NCBI GenBank assembly: GCA_026929865.2
Contig: CM049405.1
Span: forward strand, 18,345,001-18,409,000
Origin: Hyperoplus lanceolatus
Taxonomy: Eukaryota; Chordata; Actinopteri; Uranoscopiformes; Ammodytidae
Length of the DNA stretch: 64,000 nucleotides
Reading direction: 5' to 3'
The notes beneath the pieces are model-generated. The model saw only the letters and a program-made list of their open reading frames with translations. It was not told the origin of the DNA and ran no database searches. This document shows, piece by piece, positions 36,458 to 63,372 of the stretch (its first letter is position 1; each line of letters begins with the position of its first letter). The position numbers and the translations under genes were made by a program.

Positions 36458-37789
36458 GAGAATCCAAATGGCATAACTGGCCTGACCCACACGAGCCGTT
36501 GCTCACATTTGCTGTTAACCTGGTGCTGGGTGTCTTTGTGCCACAGTTAAGAACACTTGAGAGGTGTAGCCTTCAACGCACGGTTAGCAGGGGACTACAT
36601 TTGGCTGATTGGCACCATGTGTGTGACCTGTAAGTAACTGCAACACAGACAGCCAGTGGTTACACGAGAGCCCAGTAGTGACACTTTCCTGGAAAAGTCC
36701 CATTTGACACAACGAGGGTGGAAGACAATGCTGCTGACAGCACAGCGCACCAGCCACTCACACTCAAAACGATGTCCTGACTGACTTGTCAAAGCCTGTG
36801 AGATAAGAAATGAAAAAAAGAAGCAGCCGAACCATAAAACTGTTGTGACTTGAAGTTGTCGTGGAAGATGGATATACAGAATGGTGTATGAGTGGTGTCA
36901 GATGGCTGCTGCAGAGGTCATGCAGGGTGATGGGTGTACCAGTCCCACATGTGATAGAGGACACTGACACTGAACAGACAGCCACTTCTCTGAACCTGAA
37001 ATCAGCTAGGCTAAAGCAGCCTCATACAGATCTGCAGTAAAGGTTTTAATGTGAACCGACAACCTCACAAAATCCAAAAAGATTTGCCTTTGGCTCAGAA
37101 ATGTTACATAAATGTAACTGCTTACACAAACAACTTATCTGATCATTTGGCTTTTGAATGTTATAAAGTGTACATGAAAGTGGGCAATCATTATCTTACA
37201 ACACTATAAATACTGTAGTAGTTTGAAAGTGGGACACCTTTGTTGACGTACCCTTTGTTTACACACCAGTTTACTGAGCCTAGGCTGTGTATTAACACTG
37301 GATTTTTTTTTCAGCGCACACAGTACATAGGCCTACAGGTAGCGGATAATGAGGATATATTCATTGATATTTACAAAAAGCGATTTTGACAACAAGCATT
37401 CTCCAGATTATGAGTCCACCTTTAAGGACTGAGGTTAAGGACTTGGTTGTGATTGGCAAAACAATGAGTTTGCTGGTTTGAGTTTCTGGTGTGCTATGCT
37501 GTTGACTTGTATCACATTTCACATTATACAAGAGAGGTGTGTTGTCTACCCTCATGGATATTAACACAGTGGACAAAATATCAGAAACATCTCCAAGAAA
37601 CTACAGCCTCAAAAACAACCATAACTCCATTTGCACATGTTCGAGCACACTCACTCCTGCACAATCCTACAGCTAATATTTTAAAATAGATAATTGCATA
37701 GGCCTATATTTATCCTTTTTATTGTACATGGTCTATTCATATTAATAAACATGTCGTTCTCTTTAATTGTATGTAACTTATTATCACAA

Positions 37790-37860
37790 TCAGACCACGC
37801 ACATTCCTTGTGGCCTTTATGTGAGCAAACCTGGCAATAAACTGATTCTGATTCAGAGGC
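37790..37860 (+). repeat. Possible LINE 3' end with GATTCT tail
   Basis: GTGAGCAAACCTGGCAATAA followed by ACTGATTCTGATTC resembles the 3' terminus of CR1/Rex1-type fish LINEs. Only the end is present. Confidence 0.35.
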
Positions 37861-38534
37861 TAAAAAAAACATTATAACTTTCATGAAGGAGGCTACATTC
37901 ACACTTTATACTATCCTCAAGAGACCAAACAATATAAATCAGAGCTAACCTTACCCAGCGAGGATGTCCTTCCTTTTTCTCTTTTGTTTTAGCCACGTAG
38001 CCTAGTCAGAAATACCACGCAAAAGTAGGTGTACGCTCTCTGAATAACATCTTTGACAAAACAAACATTTCTTCGCCAGCCACTATAATTTATCCTCCTC
38101 TCCTGCTACAGCACACATCAGCCTATAATTTCCTCCTCCTCCTGCTATATTGCTTTCAACAGACAAGGAACGAGAATTATTTCTACACAGATAGCCCACT
38201 TAGTTACATAATGAAGGCGACAGAGAATGGCAAACCCTGTAATACTTAAGTAATAGCCTGCTTTAGTGAATGAACTTTGCGGTGCTGTAGGTCTGGTGTT
38301 GTTTTTGTGACCGAGGACTCATTCAGGCTATAGAGTTGTAACATCCTACTTCGTCGTCGTGTACACCGCAGTTCCACTGACAGCTGCCCCGGGGCTTTAG
38401 GGTTTATAACATTTCTCCAGCAAGCAAATAAACGCGTTTCTCGTCAAAAACTACACACATGTTATGTTTTTGAATGTAGACGACGCTGCGCCAATTGATA
38501 AAAAGTAGTCAAACACAATTTTAAAGAGTATTAC

Positions 38535-38690
38535 CAGTTGGCTTGGTTGAATCCCAGATGACCGTCTGCTCTGTCCCTCTCTCACTCTCTCCTTCGCTCG
38601 CTCGCTCGCTCGCTCTCTCTCTCTCGGCCCATCTATTTACTGTCCAATCGACTGCTGGAGTCTTGTGAGCGTGCTGCGTCACTTCCGGAC
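38535..38690 (-). promoter_or_regulatory. map3k13: Putative map3k13 promoter and non-coding first exon
   Basis: On the minus strand 38688-38675 reads CCGGAAGTGACGCA, an ETS site fused to a CRE half site, a pairing typical of TATA-less initiators. A CCAAT box lies at 38644. About 140 bases downstream a splice donor CTG|gtaata occurs at 38534. Between them is a GCTC/TC simple repeat that would lie in the 5' UTR. Linking this to map3k13 is inference: it is the only promoter-like block with a minus-strand donor upstream of the first coding exon that I found. An alternative is a separate non-coding transcript. Confidence 0.42.
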
Positions 38691-38814
38691 ACTCTGTACA
38701 CCTGTAAAGCCCGGCGCTCACGTCGCCAAAGATCCTCTATTGAGGAGATTGACCCGGCAGCGAGAGCAGTAGTAAACAATTTTTTTCAAGTACCGCCTAC
38801 TTATAGCCTAATAA

Positions 38815-38928
<114 letters not shown>

Positions 38929-39462
38929 GCATAGCCTACCTGTAGCGTTTGGGTGAAATATAAAACTATTTTACCCAAACATAAATTGTACTCCCCTACA
39001 CCTTCACTGCCTCCATATTGTGACAACATTCATTTGTAATTCATACATCTAAAACAATATATTGTAATACAAATAATAGAAATAGGCTACAGCTGAATCT
39101 CTCTTGTCCATAGACATAATGCAAAATATTAGGCTAAATAAAATAAGTTGGGATCTGTCTCGTCATCTTGTATCCTTGCGTGTAGGCCTACACTTTTTAT
39201 TCCCAAATCACTTTCTTTATTGGTTTCTCCCTCTTCACAAATGAAGAAAATGGCAAACTTACAATTTATGGATACAATTAATCTAATAATATTTTGACAA
39301 TAAAGGATGTTAACAAAACCGTTCATTTTATTTTAGCCTATAAACTTTGGTCTACAATAACAGAACGCAGCAGTTATTCACAGAGCTCGCTTTTGTGGTT
39401 TCGTGAAATACGAGTGAGAGCTCTTCGTTTTTCTACTCTCTGAAATTGTGGTTAAAAATAGG

Positions 39463-39583
<121 letters not shown>

Positions 39584-39887
39584 TATCAATGGCGCTGTGC
39601 CGCCGGAGACTTACAGGACATACAGATGATAAAGGCAGGGATGTTAGAAACAGTTGCCTTTTTTTTTACTCTTGAGCAGGACTGCCTTTAAAACACAGAG
39701 AGTAATCTTTTATTGCAAGTGCACCCTCAGCAACTTTGCAATCAGTTCAAAAGGCCACATATCGACTACACATTAAGTCCACGATCAGTGTGTTTTCATG
39801 GAGCGTGATTTCTGATTTTCATGGAAAAGGAATAGGCCTAATTGATTTATCTGAATTTCGGAAAACGTCGGCGGAATGAAGGAGAGG

Positions 39888-39965
39888 AACCAATACGCGC
39901 GCGCGCTGTCTGGCCACCTCTCCCTGAGCCAATGAGCGCGCTGCTGCTCCGAAACTAATGCAAGG
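39888..39965. promoter_or_regulatory. CpG-rich patch with two CCAAT boxes
   Basis: AACCAATACGCGCGCGCGCT and GAGCCAATGAGCGCGCTG lie within 60 bases in an otherwise AT-rich stretch. It could be an alternative upstream promoter of map3k13 or an unrelated element. No splice donor is obviously attached. Confidence 0.3.
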
Positions 39966-40770
39966 CTGCATGCCTGGCAGGTGGAGGGCAAACACAGTGC
40001 CACTAACGGAGAATCATAACAAACCACGTAGGCTATGCATGCACTGAGATAACATCAGTTTGCGCTGAATTCCTTTGCTGAACTCTGTAACAATATTTTG
40101 CACCAAAGCATACAAGACAATTCAGTGAAGGTAGATTTTTAATCATTAAGGCCAACAGTGCTCGATTAGGATAAGGTCACAAGTGAAATAAACTGCAACA
40201 TACACAAATACCACCAACAAAATATTTCACTACAAGTGAAACTCCTGCATTAAAAGTGCAATGCACCTAAAAGTAAAAGTAGGGAAGTAGGCTACTAGAT
40301 GCAAAGTAGCCTATAACAAAATAAAAGTCCTAATTTTCCAGTATGGTCCTTTTCAGAAGTTATTATATAGGCTACTATACAAGTCATATTATTGTATTAC
40401 TATTATTAAAATATCACCCTGTAAATGGAATTTGAATATTGCAGCTGGACCCTTTTTAAATTACATTATAGGCTATAATAGGCTAGTGTTCATCTGTAAC
40501 AGTGCATCATTTTATATACAGTATATTTGTATGAAAAACAAATGTAGTCTTCTCTCAGCAACATGTATTAAGTATAATGGTGTCTTCTAAGTCTTTTTTT
40601 GGCTGGGCATATTGTTTATGCATGACACAATAATACAATTGAATCGCATGATCATGAAGTGATGGGAAAAGTGCAACATTTGCATTCTCAGGTAGCATTA
40701 AATGGGAATACTCGTTTGAAGTGCTACTCCTACCTCAAAACTGTACCATGTTTGAAATTGTGTTCTTGAG

Positions 40771-40776
40771 TTTATT
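40771..40776 (-). terminator. trpm2: Candidate trpm2 poly(A) signal
   Basis: AATAAA on the minus strand, 232 bases after the trpm2 stop. I noticed no other hexamer between the stop and this site, so a short 3' UTR is likely. Confidence 0.5.
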
Positions 40777-41007
40777 CTGAGTGAACACATGCCAGGACAT
40801 ACTGACACGTGTAGTGAAGTGAACACAGTGTGCGGGCTAAACATTCAGTTCTCTGTCATTGAAAAAAAGTCCTTCACAACAGCAGCAGCATACATTATGG
40901 CTTTGTTACTTTCATGGCAACGGAATGAGTCGCCGTCAGCCTTGACAACAGGCCACACAAACAGGCAGAAGGAAACCTGTGTATGTAGAGGCACTTTTAC
41001 AGCTACA

Positions 41008-55987
<14,980 letters not shown>

Positions 55988-56644
55988 CCTGGAGGCTACA
56001 TGGGGGTGCGTGCTACTACGGTGCACAAAGAGCTGGCAGTGTGGCAGAGGAGAGGAGACTCTGCAGTTTAGTGCTGGCTCGCATTCAGGACTGCATCAGT
56101 GTGATGTCACAGCTGAGCCACAGCTGAGCAGACTGCTGAGACAAACCTTCAGGAAGTAGGCGGGGCACAAGTTCTGGATCAATAGAATTATTCCATCGCT
56201 GAGAGTGATTTCGTTTTAGTCCACCATTTAAGAAAAAAAGGATAGAGTGTAGTGTATGCAGGTTCTAAGTTGAATTTGCTTGTGCGGAATATTCAGGTTT
56301 TTTCAAACAGGCAAAATCATCCCCCAGTGTATAGTTACTAGGTAGATTTTTCCATTTTATGGCACTGCATTCTTCTCCATTTCAAAGGGATATAAGTTTA
56401 TGATATTTGCATTATTATGTAAGTGGACCTTTAGTGTAGGTGGTCAAATGTGGTACTGATTTTAACTACTTTTTTTATTACTTCCACAAAAATTCATCAA
56501 ATTCCATGAACTGATGATATGATTTGCGTGTTAACTATTAACCTGAAGTAGTTAAAAAATCTAACAAAATAAAAAATGTAGTGGAACAAAAAGAACAAAT
56601 GAGATTTTGAATACTCTAAATGTAAAATGAAGTCAAACACTTAC

Positions 56645-56770
56645 CTTAATACAAGAAACCACCTTGAGTTTCAATTTTTTCGTCTGCAATTGCTCAGTCG
56701 TTTGCAGTGGCAGAACCTTGTTCCCAATTGTATGCAGCATTTCTAAGGAAGTAATAAAAAGATATATATA
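56645..56770 (-). other. Possible trpm2 5' non-coding exon
   Basis: A strong minus-strand donor, ATTAAG|gtaagt, ends at 56644, about 650 bases upstream of the trpm2 start. The preceding 120 bases contain no long frame and could be a 5' UTR exon spliced to an acceptor just before MSEPD (catgtagcctccag). This is inferred from splice-site strength only. Confidence 0.25.
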
Positions 56771-56989
56771 CATATCAGGTAAACCCTCTGCTTGGAAGAC
56801 GCATCATGAGGAAGTAGGCTGAGACAAGAGGCAGAGGGTGCTCCTTTTCAGATATAAATCTTTGGAACCAACAGAACCTGGGACTTCAGTACCGTTGTGA
56901 AATGTAACATTGTATTCCACAACCTATACAGGTCATTTCAAAAGTGGAAGAGGTTACATAAATGTCAGCACCATGGCCATAGAGTGAAC

Positions 56990-57245
56990 AGGGGCCAACC
57001 AGTAACCATGAGGTTGCTGGTTTGATCGGACAGGAGGGTGTTATTTGTATTACTAGTGGTGGCTGGTATTGCGTACGGTGCTCACCATACCGTTCTGTCC
57101 TTGAACAAGGCTCTTATCCCCCAAACCGCTCCAGGGGCGCTGTACTATGGCTGACCCTGCGCTCTGAGCCCCTCCGAGTGTGGTAACTTCAGAGGGAAAA
57201 ACCAATTTCAATGTGCATTGCGTAAATTGACTTATAAAGAAACTT
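56990..57245 (+). repeat. tRNA-derived SINE-like repeat, third family
   Basis: It has a B-box-like GGTTGCTGGTTTGATC, a CTGTCCTTGAACAAGGCTCT block, CCGCTCCAGGGGCGCTGTAC and CTGACCCTGCGCTCTGAGCC. This arrangement is common in fish SINEs. It lies upstream of trpm2. Confidence 0.65.
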
Positions 57246-59689
57246 AAAGGTGCCGCTAGTAACTTTCAGTTTGTGTTAATTCTTGCAACCCCTTTGGACA
57301 AAAGCGGTAGTGTTTTTCCTATGCCAGCTGCAGTTCCTGGGTGAGCAAATATTTGAAAGTCCATCGTAGTACCTTTAACTTAACTATAATTTCCCATCAC
57401 GCTATTCTGACATAAGCTTTTATCTTGCTGACATGTGACATGCTCTGCGTAATCTTTACTTCCTCTACCTTTCTTAACCGGCAGACAATTCAGTTTTAAC
57501 ATATATATTTTCACAAGTCATGGCAAATGATCCTTCATGTTTTAACTGGACAGAGAGGCTGTAATTGCCTCGTAATGTTTCACTGTTCAATGGCTCCATC
57601 CCTCCATTAAAACAACTGAAAAGTGCTTTAGCCAGACAAGATAAGCTGTCTCACAATACCACCAAGCCAAAGAGCCGTGAGGTAGATTATTTCAAATGCT
57701 TCAAATCTGTAGCCTCACCAGCTTAGTCCTCAAAGATTCCTGAAAGAAAATCAGAAATTTGAAAACCTTTGACATTCGTTTTTAAAGCCCAGGTGGAAGA
57801 GAGGAAAAGCACACTCACTTTGCAGACATTGAGTGGGGAAAGAAATCCACATTTAGACTGTGATTTGTCTATTATAAGCATATTACCAGTCTTGCTGCTT
57901 TCAGATCCTCTTCGCACTTGGATAAGCAACAACATGGAAGTCGTTTCACACTTTCAGACGAGTGGAAATGATTTGTTTGTAGATGTCCTTCGCCAGGCAT
58001 TACAACAATTGTTGCCAGGTGACATCTCCAGAGAATTCATTCAACTGGGGATCTTGTTACCGAATCAGGCTGTAGTTGGCTCTCAGTAGTATGCTTTCTG
58101 AGGTTTAATAGTGATTGCCTCTGACAGTTCAGGTATTCATCTATTACAGTATTGGTAAACAGCCCTGTTCATTCGTTAAAAGTGAACAGGCTCAGTAAAT
58201 CACCAGGTTAATTGCCAAGCGTTCGAGATTGACAAATCAAACAGGGAGGTTGTTTTGACAGCTGCTGTTTCCAAGGTCAAGAACTTGCCCTTTTACTGTC
58301 AACACGGGTGAGAAACTTGAAGTGATTATAAAAACTCCTTGACAATTCAAAAAACTCCATCTAATAAAGTTGCTACCACATTGATCTTGTGGAGATTTTC
58401 TGGGGGCAAATCTGCAACATTTGTGAGCATTTTTTCTTAACCAAAACTTGACAACGAATCTGTGTGTGTAACTATGAGTTTTGAGTTATTTAACCATGCT
58501 AACAGCTCTACGGATGACAAAGTAGATTTGTTGGTCAGTGTGTGCTTCACCATTTTGGTCCAGGCTGCAGTGCCAGCACATTATGTCTGTGGTAAACAGT
58601 TTAATCTAGTGCCATAATCAAGTCGAAATGTATATTGTATAACACATTCCAATCATGCTCAACTCTGCTTTGTCTTTAGTGCTATTAAGCTATTGTTAGC
58701 ATCATGCTAAAATGCTGAACTAAGATGATGAACATGGTTAACATTTTAGGCCTACCTGCTTTTGGCATAGATCTGCATGTTGGCGTTTAGCTCTCCGCTA
58801 CAAAGCCAAACAGAGCTAAAATAACCTATTGTTTAAAAATAGCCTTTTTAGGATGTTTTCAGCAGATCAGATCAAAAGTTAATTTTTGACCCTAAACAAA
58901 CCACAACACCCATTTAGTAACTGATGTTTAGCTTTCGATCATTGAACTTCATCAGCAGATGGAGTTTGCCCATTTTAAGATTAATACAATTTCTGGGCTC
59001 TTGTGTCTCATCCATTCGAACTTAATGTAGAATGTAAGTTTAAAAGCTCATCTAGGCCAACTGACAGACATCTTTGAAGTCTATCAGAAGGCTTCTAAAG
59101 TAAAATAAATATTTAAAGAAAAAAGAAAGAAAGTGTTCCTCTCCAAAATAAGTTATCTGCTGGAAAACAATATATTGGTAATACTAATCATTTGAACAAC
59201 TATAGAGTTACTTTAGAGCTAAACTTAACTGCAGAACTTTTAATGTTTGACAAGGCTACTGAATTTAGCTGTTAAAGGCCTATGTGTCGACCTTAACCCC
59301 GACACGTTAATAGCTGATAAGTGTTGTGGGGGGTCAGAGTTGGACAGTAGCTCAGGAAGTTTTCCAGATTGCTTTGTTTGAGGCAAAGTTCAGTTTTCAG
59401 TTTTGAGCTGTAATAAATGTGTGGCAACACATGAATCAACTCTAACAATTTACAGGTTTGAAATAAATGACTTTGTCAGGTAGAAACCAAACAACTATTA
59501 AGGTGCAATTAGAACGTTTGAAAAAACAAACATTAGATATTATTATTTTTTTTTAATTAAAAAAATAATTGTGTCTTTTTCAGGTTAAAGCAACTCTTAC
59601 CGATCCTGCATTTGAGAATTACAGCACATTCAAAATATCCCGCCTTCCTCCAATGCCCCACCCCCCCATATGGAGGACGAAACCTGTCA

Positions 59690-60005
59690 TATGTATAAAT
59701 GAATAAATGAATAAATAAGTTAATAAATACTGGAATAAATAAATAAATAAATAATTAAATACACGAATAAATACATAAATAAATAATTAAATACATGATT
59801 AAATAAATAAAAGAAGGAATAAATAAATACATAAATAATTAAATGTAATTTATTTATTTATGTATTTATTTATTTACACATTTATTTATTTATACATATA
59901 TTTAATTAATTAATTATTTATTTATTCCTTATTTTATTTATTTATTTGTGTATTTAATTATTTATTTATTTATTTATTCCTTATTTTATTTATTTATTTG
60001 TGTAT

Positions 60006-60036
<31 letters not shown>

Positions 60037-60110
60037 TTCATTTATTTATTTATGCATTTATTCATTTCTACATTTCCACATTTCCTCATTTATTTATTTA
60101 TGCATTTCTG
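59690..60110. repeat. (AAAT)n / (ATTT)n low-complexity palindrome
   Basis: The left half is imperfect ATAAATAAAT (59690-59850) and the right half imperfect ATTTATTT (59850-60110). The halves are complementary and form a long AT-rich inverted repeat. Confidence 0.9.
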
Positions 60111-60331
60111 TGTCCATATGCTAATGAGGTAGGCGGGACTTGCCTCAGTCTCATACAGGATTGGTAACAGGGTACGGATCTAAAGAACCAATCACAAGCC
60201 TGCGCGTTCTCTCCCCTCTGTGTACGAGCCTGAGCGCATTCACGGAGGGCAGAGAAAGCGTTGTTGCCATGGTAGTGCGTGACAGTGGACTAGACCTAGC
60301 CGAGGACGAGGTAGCCTAACAAGCTTGCACA

Positions 60332-60934
60332 ATGGAAGAGAAACAAACCGGTAGACAGAAGTTACCACAGCCACCGTTACTTGCCCCTGCTCACCGTTTA
60401 CAAAAGGCAAAGAAAAGAAAGCCAGAAGCTGAAAAGGCATCAAGAAAAGAGCAGTTAGGCCTACATACAGCTCGAGGACAAACGAGTCAACATTGGAATC
60501 ACTGTTCAATGATGGCAACAGCTGAGGATGCTGAATGGCTTGGAAAGTGACGCAATGGTTGCCGTCTTTCTCTTGTTGGACAGGTAAGCCTTTGTTTCGT
60601 TTCCTGTAAAATGTGTGTTATGGCGAAGTCTAGCCAAGGAAGCTATTTATGTTGCGTTAGCCATATTAGCCCGATGCTAACGTTAGCTCCCCAGTCGTCC
60701 TAGGCTAGTAGGCACATTACAAGCTGCATTAGCTAACGTTGCCATACTATATTATTAGTCTAATGTTATGTGGTCGTCAGCGTCTGAACATGTGTCATTT
60801 TAGTATTGGCTTTTCAAAATGTGCTGATGCAGTGTCTGTTTTTCTTTTTTTAATTATTGTTTTATAGTTATGACAACAAGGCTAATTCATCAACACTTGA
60901 AACACCGATCGATGAGACCACCTCGCCTTTGTAA
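60332..60934 (+). pseudogene. Disrupted two-exon copy of a multicopy fish gene family (VNIG...VAVFLLDSY)
   Basis: Exon 1 (60332-60583) opens with ATG and a lysine-rich frame (LQKAKKRKPEAEKASRKEQ). After a frame change near 60455-60480 it reads RVNIGITVQ, TGA at 60510, then WQQLRMLNGLESDAMVAVFL LLD. It ends at a consensus donor GACAG|gtaagc. Exon 2 starts at 60868 after tttatag and completes the codon to give LLDSYDNKANSSTLETPIDE, then TAA at 60932. I recall fish proteins of unknown function with a similar N terminus (VNIGxAFxRWRELR...DAxVAxFLLDSY), often zinc-finger or transposon-linked. Against that pattern this copy has a frameshift, a CGA to TGA stop and an early TAA. It was not retroposed, since the intron is kept. 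GC-rich DNA upstream (60121-60320) looks like its promoter. Confidence 0.5.
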
Positions 60935-61214
60935 AGTATTTATCCAGAGTCTCTCGGTGAGTAAAGCTTGATGTAGAAGGGAATATGTGTGCTACAATAC
61001 TGTTCTATATGATGGGCAATACATAGGCCTAAACAATGCGTGATAAATTATATAGGTATCAAATATATGTGCAGACAGTGGGTACATGTCAGTTAGTGTA
61101 TACTCTGTGTATATGGGGGGAAAGAGAAACAAACATGCCAACATACATTTTTAACCATCTTTGGGTATCCTGCTTCGAATTGTCCACCTGTAAAAGCTCC
61201 CCTATATAATGTAT

Positions 61215-62200
61215 ACACAGTCTAAACCGAAATTATTCATACCTCTGGGACATTTTGACTTTAAGTTACTTTTATGAAACCAGCAAGCTTTTTCTTTATT
61301 GGAAATGACACAGGCTTCTCCCCAAAGATAATTGTGGAAAAGTTGAGTTGAGAGTTGGAGCTCATTGCTAAAGATGAATGGGCAAAAATACTAGTGGAGG
61401 CAGGGGCGCAACTACCCACTTTCTGGGGTGTATGCAGATATTTGCCAGGCCAGTTGTGCGCTGGAACGGTGCAAAATATGATAATAGTGGGAAACAGGTG
61501 AGTGTGTTGTTTGGGCGCTGACCTGCTATAATCACTACACTACCATTCAAAAACTGTGAAAACAGCAATAGTCCAAAACTTGAGGTGACACGTTAATCTG
61601 CAGTGACAATCCGCGAGTCGCGGCCGGTAATCAGTTTGCATTAATCAATACAATCGGCCATATAAACAAAGGTTGGCAAATTCCGTGTAGGCTAGGTGTA
61701 GGCTATTTATTCTTTCAACCACTTTTAAAAACTTTTTTTTCATCCACGCAATATTTCTCCTTCTCAATCTTCCCGTTTTCTGTTTTGTGCCCCCGAGAGC
61801 TTTTTTTTCTGCCTCTCCATCTGTAGTTCCCTGTTACCATAAAAGCTCTCACGCTCCAGCGCGTGCTCGAGGGGGCACTGGAGCGCCTTGTGGGGAGGAG
61901 GAGGCGAAGGAGCAGGGGGCGCCTAATCAGTGACATGTCTCTGTTATTGATCATATAATTTACACAAACGCTGTTAAATACAGAAAAATAACGACTCCGA
62001 AAATTTTCCCCCCGATCGCTTTGGCGCCCCTCTTGTGCGGCGCCCCTATGCGCCACATATAGCGCATACCCCCTTTTTGCGCCACTGGGTGGAGACATAC
62101 TAAAAGCTGGTCAGCAATTATAGGAAGCGTTTGATTGCTGTACTAGCAAATAAAGGCTTTTCTATTGATTATTGAGAAGGGTATGAATCATTTTGGACAT
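61215..62200. mobile_element. Tc1-type element interrupted by a hAT element
   Basis: The outer ends are inverted: GTCTAAACCGAAATTATTCA on the left, and GGGTATGAATCATTTTGGAC (read in reverse) on the right. The two halves join logically across the insertion as CTAGTGGAGACATACTAAAA. No transposase frame remains. Confidence 0.65.
61401..62087. mobile_element. Non-autonomous hAT element (about 690 bp)
   Basis: The termini are CAGGGGCGCAACTA and, inverted, CAGTGGCGCAAAAA, the CAGNGGCG form of hAT ends. They are flanked by 8-base sequences AGTGGAGG and GGTGGAGA that agree at 6 of 8 positions. That is the expected target duplication, given the uninterrupted target AGTGGAGA. No transposase frame was recognised inside. 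Confidence 0.75.
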
Positions 62201-63372
62201 AATTTTTTCAAAGTTTTTTCCACAATGACGCCTCTTGTACATCGTCTTATTATCTTACTATCTTTGCTTGACAGAATTTGATTACTAGTTCAACAATTTT
62301 GTATGTAATGACTCAAGCAATGAAATGAAGACTATTAGTTTTATTGGGAACGACTATTCAGCATCCATAAGTATATTTCATTTTGACTGACATGACATAA
62401 GCAAATGACAATGTTATAAAACAGCAGAGAATTGTATGAAAGCAACTGATACATGTCCAAAAGCATTTGCAATTTGTTCAGAGGAAGGAGAAATTGCTAG
62501 TATGATGTGCTCAAATGACTAAATGTTGCGGAGGTTGAACTAATAGTTATGAGAATTTTCATTCTGATCTGAGAAAAGCACCAAAGCAACTGAAAGCGAA
62601 GGAATGTCTGAAGAATTTCACACGGTGATGCAAAATCAAAAACACAATGAACTGTATCATCTGTTGTCAGTGTGGTCCAAAACATGCTGGCAATACAATA
62701 TCAATAGGCCTAATATAGTTAAAATTGGGAAACATTTTAATAGATGCGTTGCAGGTCTATTTAATGTTTGCCCCTAAATTTTCTGCTTGCTCCCCTAAAA
62801 ATTCTGAGTTAGGGATGCCAGTGCTCCTAGTAAAAAAAGGTTAGTCTGGAGCCCTGTTGTATGATCATAAATGTTTAACTTTGCTGTGTAACACAGCACA
62901 TGAAAATCCATTTAGCTCTGGTCTAAGGAATGCCAAAGTGTAAAGATTTGTGTCCGGGTTCCACCAACCATCATGAGGTATAATATTACAGATCCAGAAG
63001 TGCTGGTCAACCTATTATCTGAAGAACAACAATAATAATAATGGATTGGATTTTTATAGCGCTTCTCTATGCAATCAAAGTGCTAGGATAAACCACGTCA
63101 TGAAGGATTTTCTCTGCAGCTCTGTGTAAAACCCCTAATACTGTTATTCATTGTGTGTGTCTTCTGATATTCTCTCCTAAGGACAGTCACTGCCACAGCT
63201 GATGCAGCCGCATGCAGAGCCAGACCAGACCTGTCTGCGAAAACTGGACCCCTGGACAAAGTTTATGACCATGTTTATATTGAATTAAAAAAATATATTG
63301 TCACACAACATTTACAGAGATGATGAATGTTATGTCTTGATATCCGTAATAATAACAAATTAAAAGTCATTT
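62201..63372. other. Unassigned sequence between the nested hAT/Tc1 and the terminal Tc1
   Basis: It contains the truncated family B tail at 63035-63095. A short GC-richer block at 63182-63260, starting after ctcctaag, could be an exon remnant. Nothing else is recognisable. Confidence 0.35.
63035..63095 (-). repeat. Truncated SINE family B / LINE-tail copy
   Basis: The minus strand reads GCACTTTGATTGCATAGAGA then AGCGCTATAAAAATCCAATC and an ATTATT tail. This is the same 3' end as the SINE at 21432-21745. Confidence 0.6.

Larger units (their letters stand above)
30278..38534. other. Large map3k13 intron, second part: no genes
   Basis: It holds poly(G), GA and CA tracts, the repeat pair at 31.6 and 32.7 kb, a family A SINE at 36.3 kb and a LINE end at 37.8 kb. 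No conserved protein was recognised. The interval 27879-28631 between the LINE and the fold-back Tc1 is the same: remnant repeat and unremarkable sequence. Confidence 0.55.
56160..60120. other. Intergenic DNA upstream of trpm2: no genes seen
   Basis: Apart from the SINE at 57.0 kb and the AT tetranucleotide tract at 59.7-60.1 kb, I see nothing coding. The 106-codon frame at 57769-58089 has no family resemblance or splice support. Confidence 0.5.

Noticed and set aside
38521..38721. 66-codon minus-strand frame rich in ER/AS repeats
   Set aside because: It comes from the GCTC/TC simple repeat in the putative non-coding first exon of map3k13.
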